From Stichopus chloronotus (taxonomy: Eukaryota; Echinodermata; Holothuroidea; Aspidochirotida; Stichopodidae), in assembly GCA_021234535.1 (NCBI GenBank), contig CM037836.1:30568769-30632768 (forward strand): 64,000 bases of DNA, read 5' to 3'. Made by a program: the position numbers and the translations under genes. The notes below the pieces were generated by a model, which ran no database searches, was not told the origin of the DNA, and worked only from the letters and a program-made list of their open reading frames with translations. The number at the start of each line of letters is the position of its first letter. Position 1 is the stretch's first letter. This document shows positions 35,140 to 48,495 of this stretch, piece by piece.

Positions 35140-36589
35140 TACATTGCATTCTCGTTTAAGTTATGTCCGTAAAGGTGCTGAGAGACCAAACATGGCAATT
35201 TTAAACCATATACCATCTTACCAACTACATGTACATCTAAACACTAAACTGTCCGATGTGCTGATGACAGAAAGTATTAGCACATTTTATTGTCATATGG
35301 AAGTAACAATTGAAACAAAGATATCTGCTGATAAAATATTTGCATATTTTCAAACAAAGAGAAACCTCAAATACAATTGTAAAGACATATCTAACAGAGT
35401 ATGTATATATGTATGTATATGTTTGTTATATAATATATACAATGTAGACAGCAATGATCATGCACGGTGTTATTTATAACGAATAACAACTAGCGACTCG
35501 CCGATGAAAAACTGTCACAAGCAGAATTATGGTTGAAATTTTAATTTTACTTCTGACAGGTAGACTTTGTTGGATATGTGACTGTGATTTTCAAGAACGA
35601 CTTTACCGTTGAGCTTTAGGAACCAATTAAACTGTGAATCATCCTGCAAAGGTGGTTGTCTGCTATGTAAGTCGATACTGCAACCGTGTATGCACACGAA
35701 ATCAAGCTATAGCCAGTTTGGCAGGTTTGATGCGTGCGTGTCTTCTGTCCATGTTCTTCTGTATAGCTGTATGTTAGAGATATGACACAGAATTTGGAGA
35801 ACTATCGCTGTTTCGCAGGTGTTCACAGGGCGGTAATAGCGATAGTAATACAACGAATTTAACTCTGTGTGATCTTTGTTTTTATTTCTTTACATAGTGG
35901 TTTAACAATAGGCCAAGTTTTAACAGCAGGTGTTATTAATGGTTACAACTCTAACTACACTTCATAAATAAAGAGTGTACCTTTCACCAAATGTGATTAC
36001 AGCTACCCAACGGACGTTAGTTATAAACCTCTTTATCGATTCCTTGCCTATAGATGGTTGAATGTCTGTAAGTTATCAATATCTGTGTATCATCCGTTGC
36101 ATTTAACCAAACTTTAGTATGAAAAACATAGTTGAAAAGCCGATTCTCACTCATATTGAGATATCTACTATATTGTCTAATTATTAACTGGACCACCGCC
36201 CCCACCATTCCTGCTCGTTTCACTTTCCCGGTATGTGCTTGTGCATGACGTTAACATAACATGTGCATTCGGCATTGCACAATTTTCCACGATTATTCAA
36301 AGCATTACCAAGCATTGTTGTGTTTTGCTTTTATTTCTGTTTGCCACTGACTTTTTTTCTCTGGAAATGAAAACTTAAAATGAAAAGATCCGTTCTTTGA
36401 ATCTATTGACACAGTTACACGTCACCATATAAGAACAACTTTGTGTAACGATGACAGAAACGCTCTGATTGCAACTACTGACTGACTTGACTTCAAACGA
36501 GTGACTTTTGTGCTTTTTTTTCTTTTCACTTCAACTTCTCAGTCATACAGAGCAATCTTCGGGTTTCGTGCCACACAATACCTATATCA
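35134..36589. other. Non-coding DNA, nothing seen
   Basis: Unique AT-rich sequence with an ATGTATGT-type stretch near 35,401-35,422. The 111-codon frame at 35,144 has no recognisable domain. Confidence 0.5.
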
Positions 36590-36880
36590 TAATGCCAATA
36601 AGCGGTATCTGTTACATGGCTGAGTGCGCGCACAGCAGGAGCGCACCGTTTGAGGTCTTAGAGAGTCGCGTGGCAGCAGTCATTAGCGGCTTTTGTGCCG
36701 CTTCCACAAATTCGGTTGTTGGTCTAACACCCATCTGTTACAATATTCGGTTGAAGATATCCCGCTGGTTGAAGGGAAGCAGAGAGTGCCGTAGAATGGT
36801 GCTACCTCGAGGGATGTGTCAGTTTAATGACATCATTGAAATCCAGATATGCGAAAATCATGTAAAATCAGATATAATGA
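36590..36880. other. Unique, CpG-rich complex block
   Basis: Contains a run of CpG-bearing words (GAGTGCGCGCACAGC near 36,623) and TTTAATGACATCATTGAAAT near 36,823, a near-symmetric motif close to a CRE/AP-1 half-site pair. It lies inside a 149-codon + frame (36,508-36,957) whose product has no recognisable domain. Either a conserved element or neutral sequence; coding is unlikely. Confidence 0.2.
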
Positions 36881-39360
36881 AAAAAACTTTACTTCGGACG
36901 TTTTTCGTTCCCCCCGCCCCCATTTATTCGGAAATGAGAACATTTTTTTACCCGTGATTTTTCATTACAATGTTGTCTCCATCCGTGATGTTCTATATCA
37001 AGTTTATGTGTACACGATTTAATTATGTTGATAATTAAACTTTTCTTTTCTGGGGAGGTTGCAAAATTCGTGTTAAGTCCGGGAGGGGGGGGGGGGAGGG
37101 ACTGGTAGACACAGATAAAACGGACATGAAAAATAGAGATGTTAACACGCTCGTCAGTTTCGCAACAACCGCATATATTTAACAGAAGCGCGCCATCACA
37201 ATTCATACCCATATCTGCGTGCACCTCAATGATCTGAGCCAGCCTTTGTCGGTATTCGCAGATATTACTGTTACCAGTGTTACCACTTTACTTCACATCA
37301 CCTTCTGTAATGTTTAGTTCAGTAAGGGCGATGATGGGTGGGGGAGCGTGTCGCATTAAGGACTCCCTACCCCTACCCGTTCCTTACTTTTTTACTTTTT
37401 TAATCACTTAATGTGTCTCCTCCTACAGGATTCTTAACTCAGTTATCGTACCAGAGCATATAGTTGAGGCGGGTCCTTGCCTGTATCTTTGTACCAGTTT
37501 TTTTTCATGTAATAATGAAAGGTTAATCAAAGCTGGACCGTACATTAATATTTTTGTATTATTTTATTGTATCCGCCTGTCATTTTACTCTAAAATTGAC
37601 CGTGCTTTATCCGAGGATAATGCACATTCACCTGACTGTAATGAGCCAATGGGCGTTGAAGATTCTTACCAATTATGAGTTAATATGTCAATCTAATGGG
37701 GAAATTACTATACGGATAAAAGATTCACCTTTGGCACAACTGTCAGACGTTCGAAACATCAGACCCCTCTTCGCTCCTCAAAAAAAAAAACGTCTCAACT
37801 ATGTTCTCATTTTCTCTCCAACTCGAACAAAATAAAACAATACGAATACCCTACCCATGCATCGTCCACCTTTAGTTTCATTGGGTTGGGGTTGAAGAGT
37901 GAAGTCTGCTTGTGTTTTTACCTCTTTGACAATACTTGAAGAGACCACTATGCTTCTTTTTCTATTTCTATAAGAGGGGCTTTTTTAACATTCATGTGTT
38001 GTTACCCATACAAATACAGGCTCAGAATTAGGATGCAAATAAGTACAAACTAACACATTAAGATGTAAAGTTGTAAAGATAAAGAAGAAGAAAATTTCTT
38101 CAAAAAGGTGAACAGTTAATGATAATGACATAATCCTGCTTCTACAATAACACATAAAAAAATGATCGCCACGGGGGGGAGGTGGGTGAATCACCAGCCT
38201 TTCGGTCAGACCAATTGTTCCAATAAAATTGCTATATATGTCAAATGAATACCAACACTAAATCTTAATATGTCCATGTCATGTCAAATACATGTTTCAG
38301 GCAAATGGTTCACACATTGCGGACTTGTGGCATGAAATGATTTGCCCCCGTCCTACATTCGTCGTTCTCTCAGAAATAAATGGGAAATATATTAAAATTG
38401 AATAAATAAATGAGAATAAATAAAGTAAGTATGCATACACTGAGAATATTTTAAGGCTCGAAAAATACAGTATGTGTTTACCGATTCCGGGGCACCAATT
38501 CAACAACATATTTGTCAAGTGAGGGCGTAAGGCCTTTTGAGGGACTCGAAGAGATGATTGTTTCGAAGCTAGCGTAAACTTTAGTGGATGCGTGCTTTGT
38601 TACTCACCGCAACATCACAGTCATGATATTATTAAGTTTTGAGGATGTTTAATTTTTCATGTTTCCATGAACTGGCTTCGTTGTTGCAACTATGAAGAGT
38701 AGAGTAGATTAAGGACATAGTCTGAGATAACTCTCCTGTTATTTAGGGTGGCAGTCGAAATCTCCTAAAACAGGACTATTTGATCTCCTTGCTCTATTTT
38801 TACACCAGTCTAACGTTATCTTACCGTTCCTGATTCGTATAGACTGATTTATTTGTAACTTTCACTCACTAATGAGTCATAAAACCATTAAATGGCTCTT
38901 ACATTTACCAGACACAGCTAACTCCAGGGAAGTGCACAAAAGCAAATAATATGTAAACCCTTAGATTTGACTGCAGACTGTAATTATGATTAATATTGGT
39001 CAGGATCGCTAAATAAGATAAATTTCAGTAACATAATTCATTAAATATTCATAACTCTAAGGGTAATCGGATTACCTAACCCATCTACAACAAACTATCT
39101 CATCACAGCTATTTTTCGTCCACTGTCAAGAAAACGTTTTATGGAGCAAAATGAATAAAACAAAGTTGCCCTTTGGGTTCGTAGTAATTGCGCCTCACAT
39201 TTTCTTCCTCACAGTCAATCCCGGCCGTATCCAAATTTGTTGCTCCTGGAAACCGTTTATCCTATTATCATGAAAGTAAAAAAAAGACACGATAGGGTTC
39301 TACGCTTGCTCTACCATTTACCCCAGTCACCAACCAATAACAGTATAACAGTATACCGGA
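36881..39360. other. Non-coding DNA, nothing beyond homopolymers
   Basis: G12 at 37,085-37,096 and a shorter G run near 38,174. AT-rich unique sequence otherwise, without gene or clear repeat. Confidence 0.5.
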
Positions 39361-39609
39361 ATGGTGTGTCCCCAGAAGTTTCAGTTAGTGACTTATTATG
39401 ACGCATTACTTAAAGGAATGAAGGGCAGCCCTCTCTTTAAACAACACAAATCCACGACTACACGCACTGGAAGTGTACAGACTGACAGATATACCAAGTG
39501 GATATATGAAGTACCGTTAGTTAACTGGCAAGGATTCCGTGTAGAATTCTTTGGCAGACCTGAAGCAGATGAATTAACAGATATGGGGACATGTAGACAC
39601 GTACCATAA
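39361..39609 (+). CDS. Doubtful small open frame, 82 codons, unknown
   Basis: An ATG-to-TAA frame whose product is more protein-like in composition than most frames here: few low-complexity runs and a mixed middle-to-end stretch (residues about 45-70, including WIYEVPLVNWQGF). I recognise no family, signal peptide, membrane segment or metal-binding motif. There is no obvious promoter, poly-A signal or splice context. It may be a chance frame, a single exon of an unknown gene, or a transposon scrap. Confidence 0.12.
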   Translation: MVCPQKFQLVTYYDALLKGMKGSPLFKQHKSTTTRTGSVQTDRYTKWIYEVPLVNWQGFRVEFFGRPEADELTDMGTCRHVP

Positions 39610-41380
39610 GATTGTACACACTGGAACAGGCTGTATACTCTTATTATTGTCCATGCACTGATAAATGACTAATAATTATTGTGCATTCAGATACTTTTGT
39701 CTCAGTTATTGCTTTATGTATTTCAAGGCTGAAGGTTTGATCGTATACCTTGCCTTTGCCGGGACTACATGCAAAACAAGCCTGCATGGGGCAACATCTA
39801 TGTTTTTTTTTTTGCTTTTTATGTATTTTGTTTACTCATTGCAATTGCTTTGAAAGTCTAAAAAAATGAAACTACACAAAGCAAAGTTGCAACATACATA
39901 AAAATTGTGTCATTAACGACATTAGTACGTTGCACTACGATATAAATGAATACTAGATGCCGTTGATTTTCAACTTGTTTCAATAATTTTAGAGTACTAT
40001 GAGAATCAAATCTCTTCTGCATTTTAATTTTTTTAGTTTTTTACATATCATTTCTTATTCCAGGCATACGACTATAGTTTGCGCCTAAACCTGCTATAAA
40101 TTTCACGAATAGTTTTTTTCAAAACAATGTTATTGTTTTTTAAATTGATTTAACTGTCGAGTGCATGTGTGTTTTCTCTGCCACAATTTATTATGTCATT
40201 GGTATTTGTTGATGTACGTTCCTTATGACCTTTACTGTTGTTTTCATATGTATGTATTTGTGTGTGGAACCCCTAATATTAGAGGCTGTAGGCTCTGTAC
40301 ATTGCAGGACTGTATCATGAGGATGCATGCTAGCATTCTGACAGTTAGGGACACCGAAGTTATTATTCATTTTTTTATTTCGCGGAACTGGATATGCGCG
40401 GTTGTACAACATATCCCTTATAACAGAAGAGGTGATAGACATTCATTGTTATCGGGTAATGTCATCTGACATACTTTATCAGAGAGAAACATTTATTTTT
40501 AACATTTCATTAAAATGATATCGTATAGGACATTCATAAATTTGTATAGGGTACGTTTTAATATATCATAGAACTTACATGTTATATCAATGAGGGTAGA
40601 TCTCTAAAAAATGACATTTTTTACCATGTTTGTTTGTTTTTTTTTTTATTTCTCCAACGATGGTTGAACATATTTTCTGCTTTCCCTGTCCACCATCCAA
40701 AATTATCAGATACATTCACTAGTTCATCGGACAGTAAACCACATTTACATATATACATAACTGTACACCAATTGTCATAAACTTTATGTATGCATATAAA
40801 TACAAACAGAACTACTGCAAATGACGGAACGTACATGTATGTAGGCCTATATATTGTACGGTGTAACATATTTTCTAATGAAAACCTATCTCATCTAAAT
40901 ATCATGTAGTTGTCATACATTGGGATACCTACACACTTTCACGCATACTCATTTAACGAGGGTTATCATAAAGGCAGTAACGTATTGACCCTTGACATCT
41001 AGGGATTATCACTAGGACTAATCGAGCGTTATTGTCAAGTAACCGCCGGGCGATCTTCCGCGGTCAAAGATAAAAAAAAATGATAAAATGATAGAGCAAT
41101 GTGTCGTTAATAAAAATGATTTATAATTGAGCAATAGATAAATTACAGTGACAACGCATGACCTTACTACCAAAATAAAACATGCCAGGCCTTTATTCCA
41201 AGAATGTGGAGTTAACAAATAAGCCTATTGGGTAAGTTAGAGATATGTCGATTTGGACCCGTGGTTTGAATTTATTAGGTACCTACTGAGGCCCGTCTGT
41301 AATTTCAACTTGTCAGACTTGATCCACGTATCATATCAAACATTATTTCTTGAGTTAGTGCTTCTTGTTTTTTTCACGTC
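39610..41380. other. Non-coding DNA, nothing seen
   Basis: AT-rich unique sequence. A TAGGCCTA palindrome lies at 40,842-40,849. Frames near 40,161-40,469 (102 codons) have no features. Confidence 0.5.
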
Positions 41381-41429
41381 CCACTTTTCCTTTCCATCGC
41401 GCGCGAGAAACCGAGGGCGCTATATTGAA

Positions 41430-41500
41430 CGTCCGTTGGCATATGGTTCTGCTTTCGTCCAGAGCCATATATCACTCCTATATATGGCTCTGCTTTCGTC
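41430..41500. repeat. Small direct duplication plus perfect hairpin
   Basis: ATATGG(T/C)TCTGCTTTCGTC occurs twice about 40 bp apart. Between them, 41,461-41,472 and 41,480-41,491 form a perfect 12-bp inverted repeat (AGAGCCATATAT) with a 7-nt loop. The stem is too short for an animal microRNA precursor. Confidence 0.85.
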
Positions 41501-42112
41501 TTGAAACCGCGTGTGCCTCACATACGACCTCTTCTCACGTTAGAATTTCTAACTTATGACGTCACTGATTAGCCATTACTATGGTGTAAAGTTTTTGGTC
41601 AATCAAAGAATTGAGGATGACAATATTTTTTTGAAGTTATCCTGTGGAACTATGGAACCATTACAGAAAACAAAACATTAAATCCTGGCACAGGTTCTTT
41701 GATATTTTATACAATCGGTAATTCTCGTCAGGACAGAAGTCACTGTCACATAAAGTGACCAGAAAGCGGATGTCATGAGCGTCTTATATGCGTTTAAATG
41801 ACGTTTATCTACAAAAACAGAAGAAAGAAAACTCTAAGATCTATATTTCACATGCATTTTATCAGTCTCGACGTCATTACATATATACATAGTGTTAAGG
41901 GTGTTGGACTGTAGGATATAGGCTCACTTAGCTCATGCTGCTTTTTATCGAGCCCCTCTCGAGCTTACGTAGGGTATTTCTGACGTCATCACAGATCAAT
42001 AGTAGCAAAATGGTAAGCTCAGGCTCGTGCTCACCTTCATACATCAAACAAACTCAGGTCAAATAATGTGATTCTCGCCTCTTAACTGTTGTAGGTGTAT
42101 GTATCGTTACTT

Positions 42113-42138
42113 TCTCTCTCTCTCTATATATATATATA
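42113..42138. repeat. (TC)n(TA)n compound microsatellite
   Basis: A short TC run passes directly into a TA run. Confidence 0.9.
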
Positions 42139-42459
42139 CATTCATCTATGTGTATACGTAATCTTAACTGCTGTTACCGATCTTCAGACTAACAGGTAGG
42201 CAAAAAACAGCGAAATGTGACAATCATCAAATCAATCTGTCAAAACTACGAAATAAAATGAGAAAGAAAAGAGAGAGCAAACCATGTTTTCATATATACA
42301 CAGATGGATAATTCTCTAAAATTGACGGTTAGATTTAGAAAAAAAAAGTCTGCCGTTTATGAAAATTTAAGATAAGCCCTCAGATTATTATTTTGTTTTT
42401 ATCTCATTTTTCGAGTTGACTTTTCTTTTCTCTTCCTGTTGAAATTCCAAACTCGGTTA

Positions 42460-42800
42460 TACTCGCCAAATCGGGTCTGCTGCGAGATGGCACAGTATCT
42501 TTCTGACAGATGGGAACCGTACCGATTTCTCTTTTGACGCCTATGCCGTGGCTGTCGGCTATTGATTCTCTGGCTGAGCCCTTTGTCCTCCTTTTTTTTC
42601 TTTTACCGTGTATCTGCCAGCGCCTTTTGGTATATATAAACTACGGGCCAATGACATGACTCTGCACCGCCAGACCTTAATTAACTCGCTATGGTTAGCT
42701 ATGAAATGGCTGCCCTTGCGTCAGTGGATGTTTACAGTTGACTATTTTGTTTATTTATCTATTCTTGCTCGAGGGGGAATTCAAAAGGTACCTGATTTTA
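42460..42800 (+). promoter_or_regulatory. Candidate promoter or enhancer block with TATA-like box
   Basis: Complex, CpG-containing sequence with TCTGACAGATGG (42,500, TALE-type), CTTTGTCC (SOX/TCF-type, near 42,580), a TATA-like TATATAAA at about 42,632-42,639, GGCCAATGAC (CCAAT, near 42,648), TTAATTAAC (near 42,677) and TGTTTAC / TGTTTATTTA (FOX-type, near 42,728-42,755). No transcript or coding exon can be seen downstream, so promoter status is only a guess. Confidence 0.2.
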
Positions 42801-43103
42801 CAGAGATACAGAATGAGGTGATTCAGTCATTGCCGACATCAGTATAGTTACGTACAACCAGAGAAAACTAAAAACCAATCAGATATGTTCCTGGAAATAT
42901 GTTCTTGTTGATGTAAGCATCTTGTGACATTATCAAAATCTTAGCTTTAAATTATTTTCTTCTTTGATACTTTAATCATAGCATTCATTAAGGGACAAAA
43001 CATGGTAGTTTCGAGTATTTGCTGATGGACAAAGACTTGTCTCCAAAAATGATTATGTATGATGTAACTAAAGAAATATGTGCAAATGTGCAGTAGAAAA
43101 CGA

Positions 43104-43105
<2 letters not shown>

Positions 43106-43191
<86 letters not shown>
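43106..43191. repeat. (TA)n microsatellite, 86 bp
   Basis: Perfect AT dinucleotides ending at the start of the diverged duplication at 43,198. Confidence 0.98.
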
Positions 43192-43194
<3 letters not shown>

Positions 43195-43197
43195 TGG

Positions 43198-43830
43198 TGA
43201 TATTATACTTTTCCCTCAATATAAACAAACAAAGGATTCAATCACTCCTGTAATTTCCGGTTGTTTGAATTATAAATGGAATCGATTGAACTACCAAAAT
43301 CCGAATTGCATAAAGGCGATCATGATAATCAAAGAAGCTGAAAAAATATGAAAGGAGAGAAGAGAAAAAAACATCACATTCATGATTCAGTAGAAACTTG
43401 TATGATAATAACTGTGTGTGATAGTTCATCATCATATTTCGTAAAACAAAAGAATACAGTTAGTTTTGTAATTTCCGGTTCGGAAACACAAATTGATTGG
43501 TCTGCCATCCTTCAAGGCTTCAGACGCACCCGGATGTATGGAAATATGGGAACAACTTATCACATCCATGTTTAGAAAGAAACTCATTTGATTTTAATAT
43601 CCTTTTTATACGTGTGGTATATTACAATATTCACTAAATATTAGGATATTATACATTTCTGTATAATTTCCGGCTTCCAATCGATTGAGGTGAATTGAAC
43701 AGTGGACGTTCAATCTCCAAACAGAAATATAGTTTTGTTGATTTAGGCCTATGCAAAGAGAAAAAAACAAAGAAAGAAAAAAATATGACATTCCACGTAT
43801 TCAAGGAAATGAAGCCATATGTATGATACA
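43198..43830. repeat. Diverged tandem duplication with repeated TAATTTCCGG core
   Basis: The block following the TA tract (43,198 to about 43,410) resembles 43,642-43,830: shared GATATTATAC, TAATTTCCGG, AATCGATTGA, then an A-rich GAAAAAAA segment, a CATTC word and TGTATGATA. TAATTTCCGG begins near 43,252, 43,470 and 43,663, about 215 and 195 bp apart, so a third partial copy lies in the middle. Identity is low, and this is an old duplication or a fragment of a tandem array. Confidence 0.5.
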
Positions 43831-45439
43831 TATATGTATATTTTTTTTTAGAATATATCATCCTTACAATTTCAAATTTATTTGATATATTTTCATGAGT
43901 TTTAAGGATTATTTTCGATTTCATTGGAAAGTAATATTGCCTGGGTTTTACCACTCTCTCGTACAGTATACTGAGACGTTCGTGTCTACGGAGTTGTAAT
44001 TGTAGGAATGTTAAAGAGGCTCATGGAGTTGTTTCGTGAAATTCACTAAATTTTCCTGAATCTGCCAAGTTTCCTTCACAGACTAATGACAAATGGTCAA
44101 ACAAAGAGGGTCCCCATGTGTTACATGCAAAGGAATATTAATGAGTGAGTTCTTAACGATCGAATTTGGTTTTTGAAAATTCGTGACCAGACACTTTTCA
44201 CATTGGTACAAATTCATATTCACTCAACCAGTACAAATCTCGATCAAAAATTGAAAACTGTTGATAGTTTTCATAACTACTGGAACTGAAACTTTTCCAA
44301 TTATGCTGCTTAAAAGCATTCAAGTGCACGTGTTTGTTCCCTTCAAAATTGTCCCAAATGGATCTATATCAACGACCCCCTTTTAATATGTCTTATTCAT
44401 GCAATGATACATAAACTGGACAGTAATCTTGAAACTACACAAAGGAACAGGATGTGATGTGGAGGGGTTCTTTTAGGGTCACGAGGTTAAGGTTGACTTG
44501 ATTTAGATGAAGAAATAAAAGACTTGTGCGGAGCTGAAATATGGTTTCTCCTCATCACCATTTCAAACTCTCTGTGTGAATAGATATTCAACCAATATTT
44601 TCTGTACAATGGTAGGTAATAACAAGCTGAAAAGTTGTAGATTCTTAATTAATAACCATGAGAATTCTTTGAAAACCAGGGTTAATACCGTAAAGAAGAT
44701 ATCAACTGCTTTGGTACGACTTATGAAGGGGGGGGGGGGGTAATTTACAGGTCTTCAGATGCAAAATTTAACCGAAGTTGTAGTTTCAGTCACCACAGTA
44801 CTACGTTTGTTTCAAATACATTATTCACGCGTGTTTTGTTGGAAAGACTAATATCCCATACACGTGTGCACTTATACAACTGCCTTATTGCCTCATAATT
44901 CATATCAAAGACGGGAGGGGGGGGGGGGGATTGTAATGAACCAAGGATATGATATGACAATTTTAATTTCAAAATTTCTTTATAAAGATGGTCAAAGCTG
45001 AAGACTATGTAAGATCCAAAGAGTCAAAACCTTTACTTTACTTTAGTTATGTTGTATTTAAGACTCCTTTTTGTACTGTCTTTAAAGGTAGTCAAAATTC
45101 TCCCAACCAGTTTATGCGTGACGGTACCTGATCCCCCCCCCCCCTGTAAGAATGGATTCATGACGCTGTCACGTGACGAAAAACTCGAGATTGAAAAGTA
45201 GAGATATGTTGGCCTCCCATGACGTCAGTGACAATTTATATCAACAAAAAGTTAAATTTCATAATTTCTCCTCTGAATAGTCCGTCCGGATTTTCTCCTT
45301 TCTCTTTCCTTGTATTCGTTCTTTTCTAGATTTTTTTTTTCTCCATTCGTTGGTTGGTGAACCGATGGTGATGAAATGCGGTTCAAGTCCAACGAGGGAT
45401 ACCAACTACGGAAGCATTTCGACATTTCGACAGGAAACA
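43831..45439. other. Non-coding DNA with three long G/C runs
   Basis: G13 at 44,728-44,740, G13 at 44,917-44,929, C12 at 45,133-45,144. TGACGTCA at 45,220-45,227. Otherwise unique AT-rich sequence without a gene. Confidence 0.5.
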
Positions 45440-45660
45440 CACAGAGACGGTTAAGTGCTAATTAATATTCAGGACACCCACCCTAACGAGAATTTAGTAG
45501 TTAACACGTGACAGCCCGTTTTACAAATTCCAAAGGTTCTTTGGTTTGGATTTTTTCCGTCAGGAAATCTTGAAATTCCCACCGAGAATCAACAGACTGA
45601 TGACGCACAACAATAGTTAAACTTTTATCGCTTAATGTTCCATAGTAACAGGAGCTCAAA
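45440..45660. promoter_or_regulatory. Candidate regulatory block
   Basis: Closely packed binding-type words in unique sequence: GTGCTAATTAATATTC (homeodomain, about 45,454), ACACGTGACAG (E-box with TALE half-site, about 45,506), AACAATAG (SOX, about 45,610). Hand counting gives about 37 CpG over 45,001-45,960, so CpG alone does not single it out here. Motif density is the only evidence. Confidence 0.2.
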
Positions 45661-48495
45661 CTATTTTAGTTGTAGTGAACTACAAAGCGAACGTGTACAT
45701 GCATATAGACTTCTGTTCATCATTACAATATTCGTGGGGCCATATATTTCCGATAATCGAAGCTAAAATTTCGTTTTCGTTTTGGAATAATACGTTGAGG
45801 AAGAAGGGGTGAGGGATTTGGAGGTCAAATCTTGTTTGTTATAGGTCAGTGTTGCGATAATAATCGATCAGCAGTTTTTTTTTCTTCCGTTTAAGAAATC
45901 TCAAAATCACATACCCGAAGAATGTAATTATAACTTCCAAGTTCAATGTTCCTATAGCCACACACCATGCCCTTTACTTCTACTTGAGCTCACTTGGACC
46001 AACATTCCTGAAAAGAGTGTTGGGAGCAGCAACCGTAAGTTCTCATTGGTGGTTTATGATAATCGATAATATGATCAATTCGAGACCAAGTTGATATCTT
46101 ATGACCAGATTTGAGATATTCTTCTTTTGTAATATGGCCCAATGACAGTTAAATAATTGTATTGAATTTAAATCTCTTCGTAACAACCATGAAGTAATCC
46201 GCTCAGTGCTTGAGTTGATCGCTTTAATCCTTTATCGCTTTAAAGTCAGACTACATTCTGTCTTAATCTTCACTTTTGTTGTGTGGCCGACAAGCTCTAT
46301 CTTCTTGTAAGGTGTTTCCTGGGAGTATCGTCAGTTATTAGCAAACTCAAGTCTGAAGCTGAATGCTGACTGTCCAAGAATCTAGCCACATTGCCCCCGC
46401 TTTATACGCGAGTTGACGCGGGAGGAAACTGCTAGAAAAGCTAACGGGAGTGCAACTCGTAATGTTGGCAAGCAAAGCGACGTTTGATATAGACAAATAA
46501 GTAAAATATTCCCAACTTCGTGTGATACATGGAAGCCCAGTTGGTTTGGTATTCTGCTATGAATGTATTTTGTTTTGCAACCTTGACTCAGTGATGACGT
46601 AGTCTTTGTTGCCCAGTCCATGTTGTCACATGGCCAATAGTTGTTGGAAGAAAATGTTTCCTTTGCGACATGAGGGTACATGAGATTTGAAATAAATGAT
46701 ATTAATTGGAATCTATATTGTACATCAGATGTGAGATAGACCCTATTTACAACATAACAACATTAATTGTACACCTCTGAAGTTACCCATCATAAAATTG
46801 AGATATTTCGAGTCCGCCTTCCATCTGAAATTAAAGGAAAGAGAACCTTCAATCATCATCATCTCTCATGAATCAAGCGCCTCGAACTCGTTACGTCACT
46901 TCCTCATTTTATTTTACCCTATTGTTCACTGCGAATCGACGGATTTGTCGCCTAACAGTTGATTTGAACAGGCAAGTAATGTAAACACAGTACTTTGAAC
47001 AACAGAATCAAGCCCCCCCCCCCTCCGGCTTTCAAGTGATTCATTAAACGATCCATTGTCTTTAAAAAAGGCTCATTTGATATTTGTATATGTGGGCCAT
47101 GCATGTGGATGGTATGACTCTGAACTTCATTTGGGTATATAAAGTCTAAATTTTCTACGGACGACATTTAACACATTTCCATCTTTAATTTGCTCAGTCT
47201 TAAAGTCTTTAATCCTGTGAACACTGGCCATTATTTATTAACAAAGATATGAGTAATATATCCTCAGACCACGCTTGTACATTCAGCACCAGGTATCCCC
47301 TCATTGGTGCTCTTGTACCTTTACCACTGCGAATTGATGGGGTAGAGTAGACGTCTGAAGATGAAGAGGGGACCAAATCTTTTCTGAGATATTTTGAATA
47401 TTCTCCTCAAATGGGGTTAACATTTCTGTAAGCACTTCTGTTACCATTCCATAACAAGTCTTTATTGTGCACATAACAGTATACCTAGGCCACTCATCGA
47501 AAGGCTTCCGTAACGTACAGACTTTAAATTTTGTAAAGACAGTGATTTTGCTTTTGTAGCACGGGTTACTCAGATACAAGTTTAATGTTAACCCTCTCGT
47601 ACATTTGTACATCATCAGTTGTAACATTTTGAGGAGATTGACGGATGACAGTAACATGGAATTAACTGCACTACAGGCAGCAGATTGCCTCGTGTATCGA
47701 AGTGACGGTGCCGGGATTATTCCGAGTGTTAACGGGGCCCTCAAGTGAAACTATCACTAGTCGTACCTACCAAACGGGAGATACTGAGGCAATCGGCACA
47801 CAAGGCGCTTGATTATGGTGTAGGAGGCTAAGCGGCCGTAGGATGCACAGTACAGACGTAGGCCTGCAAGTATGCGATTATCGGATTATACACACTTAAA
47901 AAAGAGCTTGTTTATATCTTTGTTTAAATTGAATTTCTATGCTAAAGTGTTTTTTGACACTGACTGGGTGGTTTAAAACCTGTATTGTAAATTCTGGGCT
48001 GCCGTATACACCGCTATTTAATACATATATTCAATTATTTTAGTAGAAAGCATATGTGGGAATATTTGTTCAATAGTGCCTTCGATACCACGGTAGTTGA
48101 GACGGTGCAATGACTTACGTTTTTCTCGCATGAGCATTACGGACGCCGTACACCGAATTCACAAGCCATCTATTGGCAGAATCATATCGTAAATCGACCC
48201 GCACGATCGGGAGGTACAATGAAAACAAACCTGTTGGTCCTCCAGAAGAGGGAGTTTCCCTATTTTGTAGACCCTGGACCCCCATAACTCCACCGAAACA
48301 TGCAACATGTATGTAGTCCGGACAGTAACCCGTGTTGGGTTCATACACTGGTCCGTACCATTTGGAAACTCCTTGCAATTGCCTGTAGGACAGACTCAGT
48401 TTCGCGCGTTTTTTACTTTTTATTCACGAATTCAAGATATCTGCAAATCGTAAAAGTCATCGTTAATAGAATGTCACACATCTGTAAATAGTTCA
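45661..48495. other. Non-coding, CpG-rich unique DNA
   Basis: C11 at 47,013-47,023. A - strand frame of 147 codons (47,301-47,744) has no recognised domain. Stretches 47,640-47,880 and 48,090-48,380 are complex and CpG-rich. No repeats are recognised. Confidence 0.45.

Noticed and set aside
36508..36957. 149-codon plus-strand frame
   Set aside because: Begins with a Phe run from a T tract and ends in a C-rich/T-rich tract; no domain. Kept only as a note on a complex DNA block.
41461..41491. MicroRNA precursor
   Set aside because: The 12-bp stem with a 7-nt loop is far too short, and the symmetry is explained by the local duplication.
45340..45420. GGTTCAAGTCC word resembling a tRNA B box
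   Set aside because: The sequence around it does not form a T-arm or acceptor stem, and no A box lies at the right distance.
47301..47744. 147-codon minus-strand frame
   Set aside because: One of the longest non-repeat frames, but no domain, no promoter or splice context, and a length expected by chance somewhere in 64 kb.
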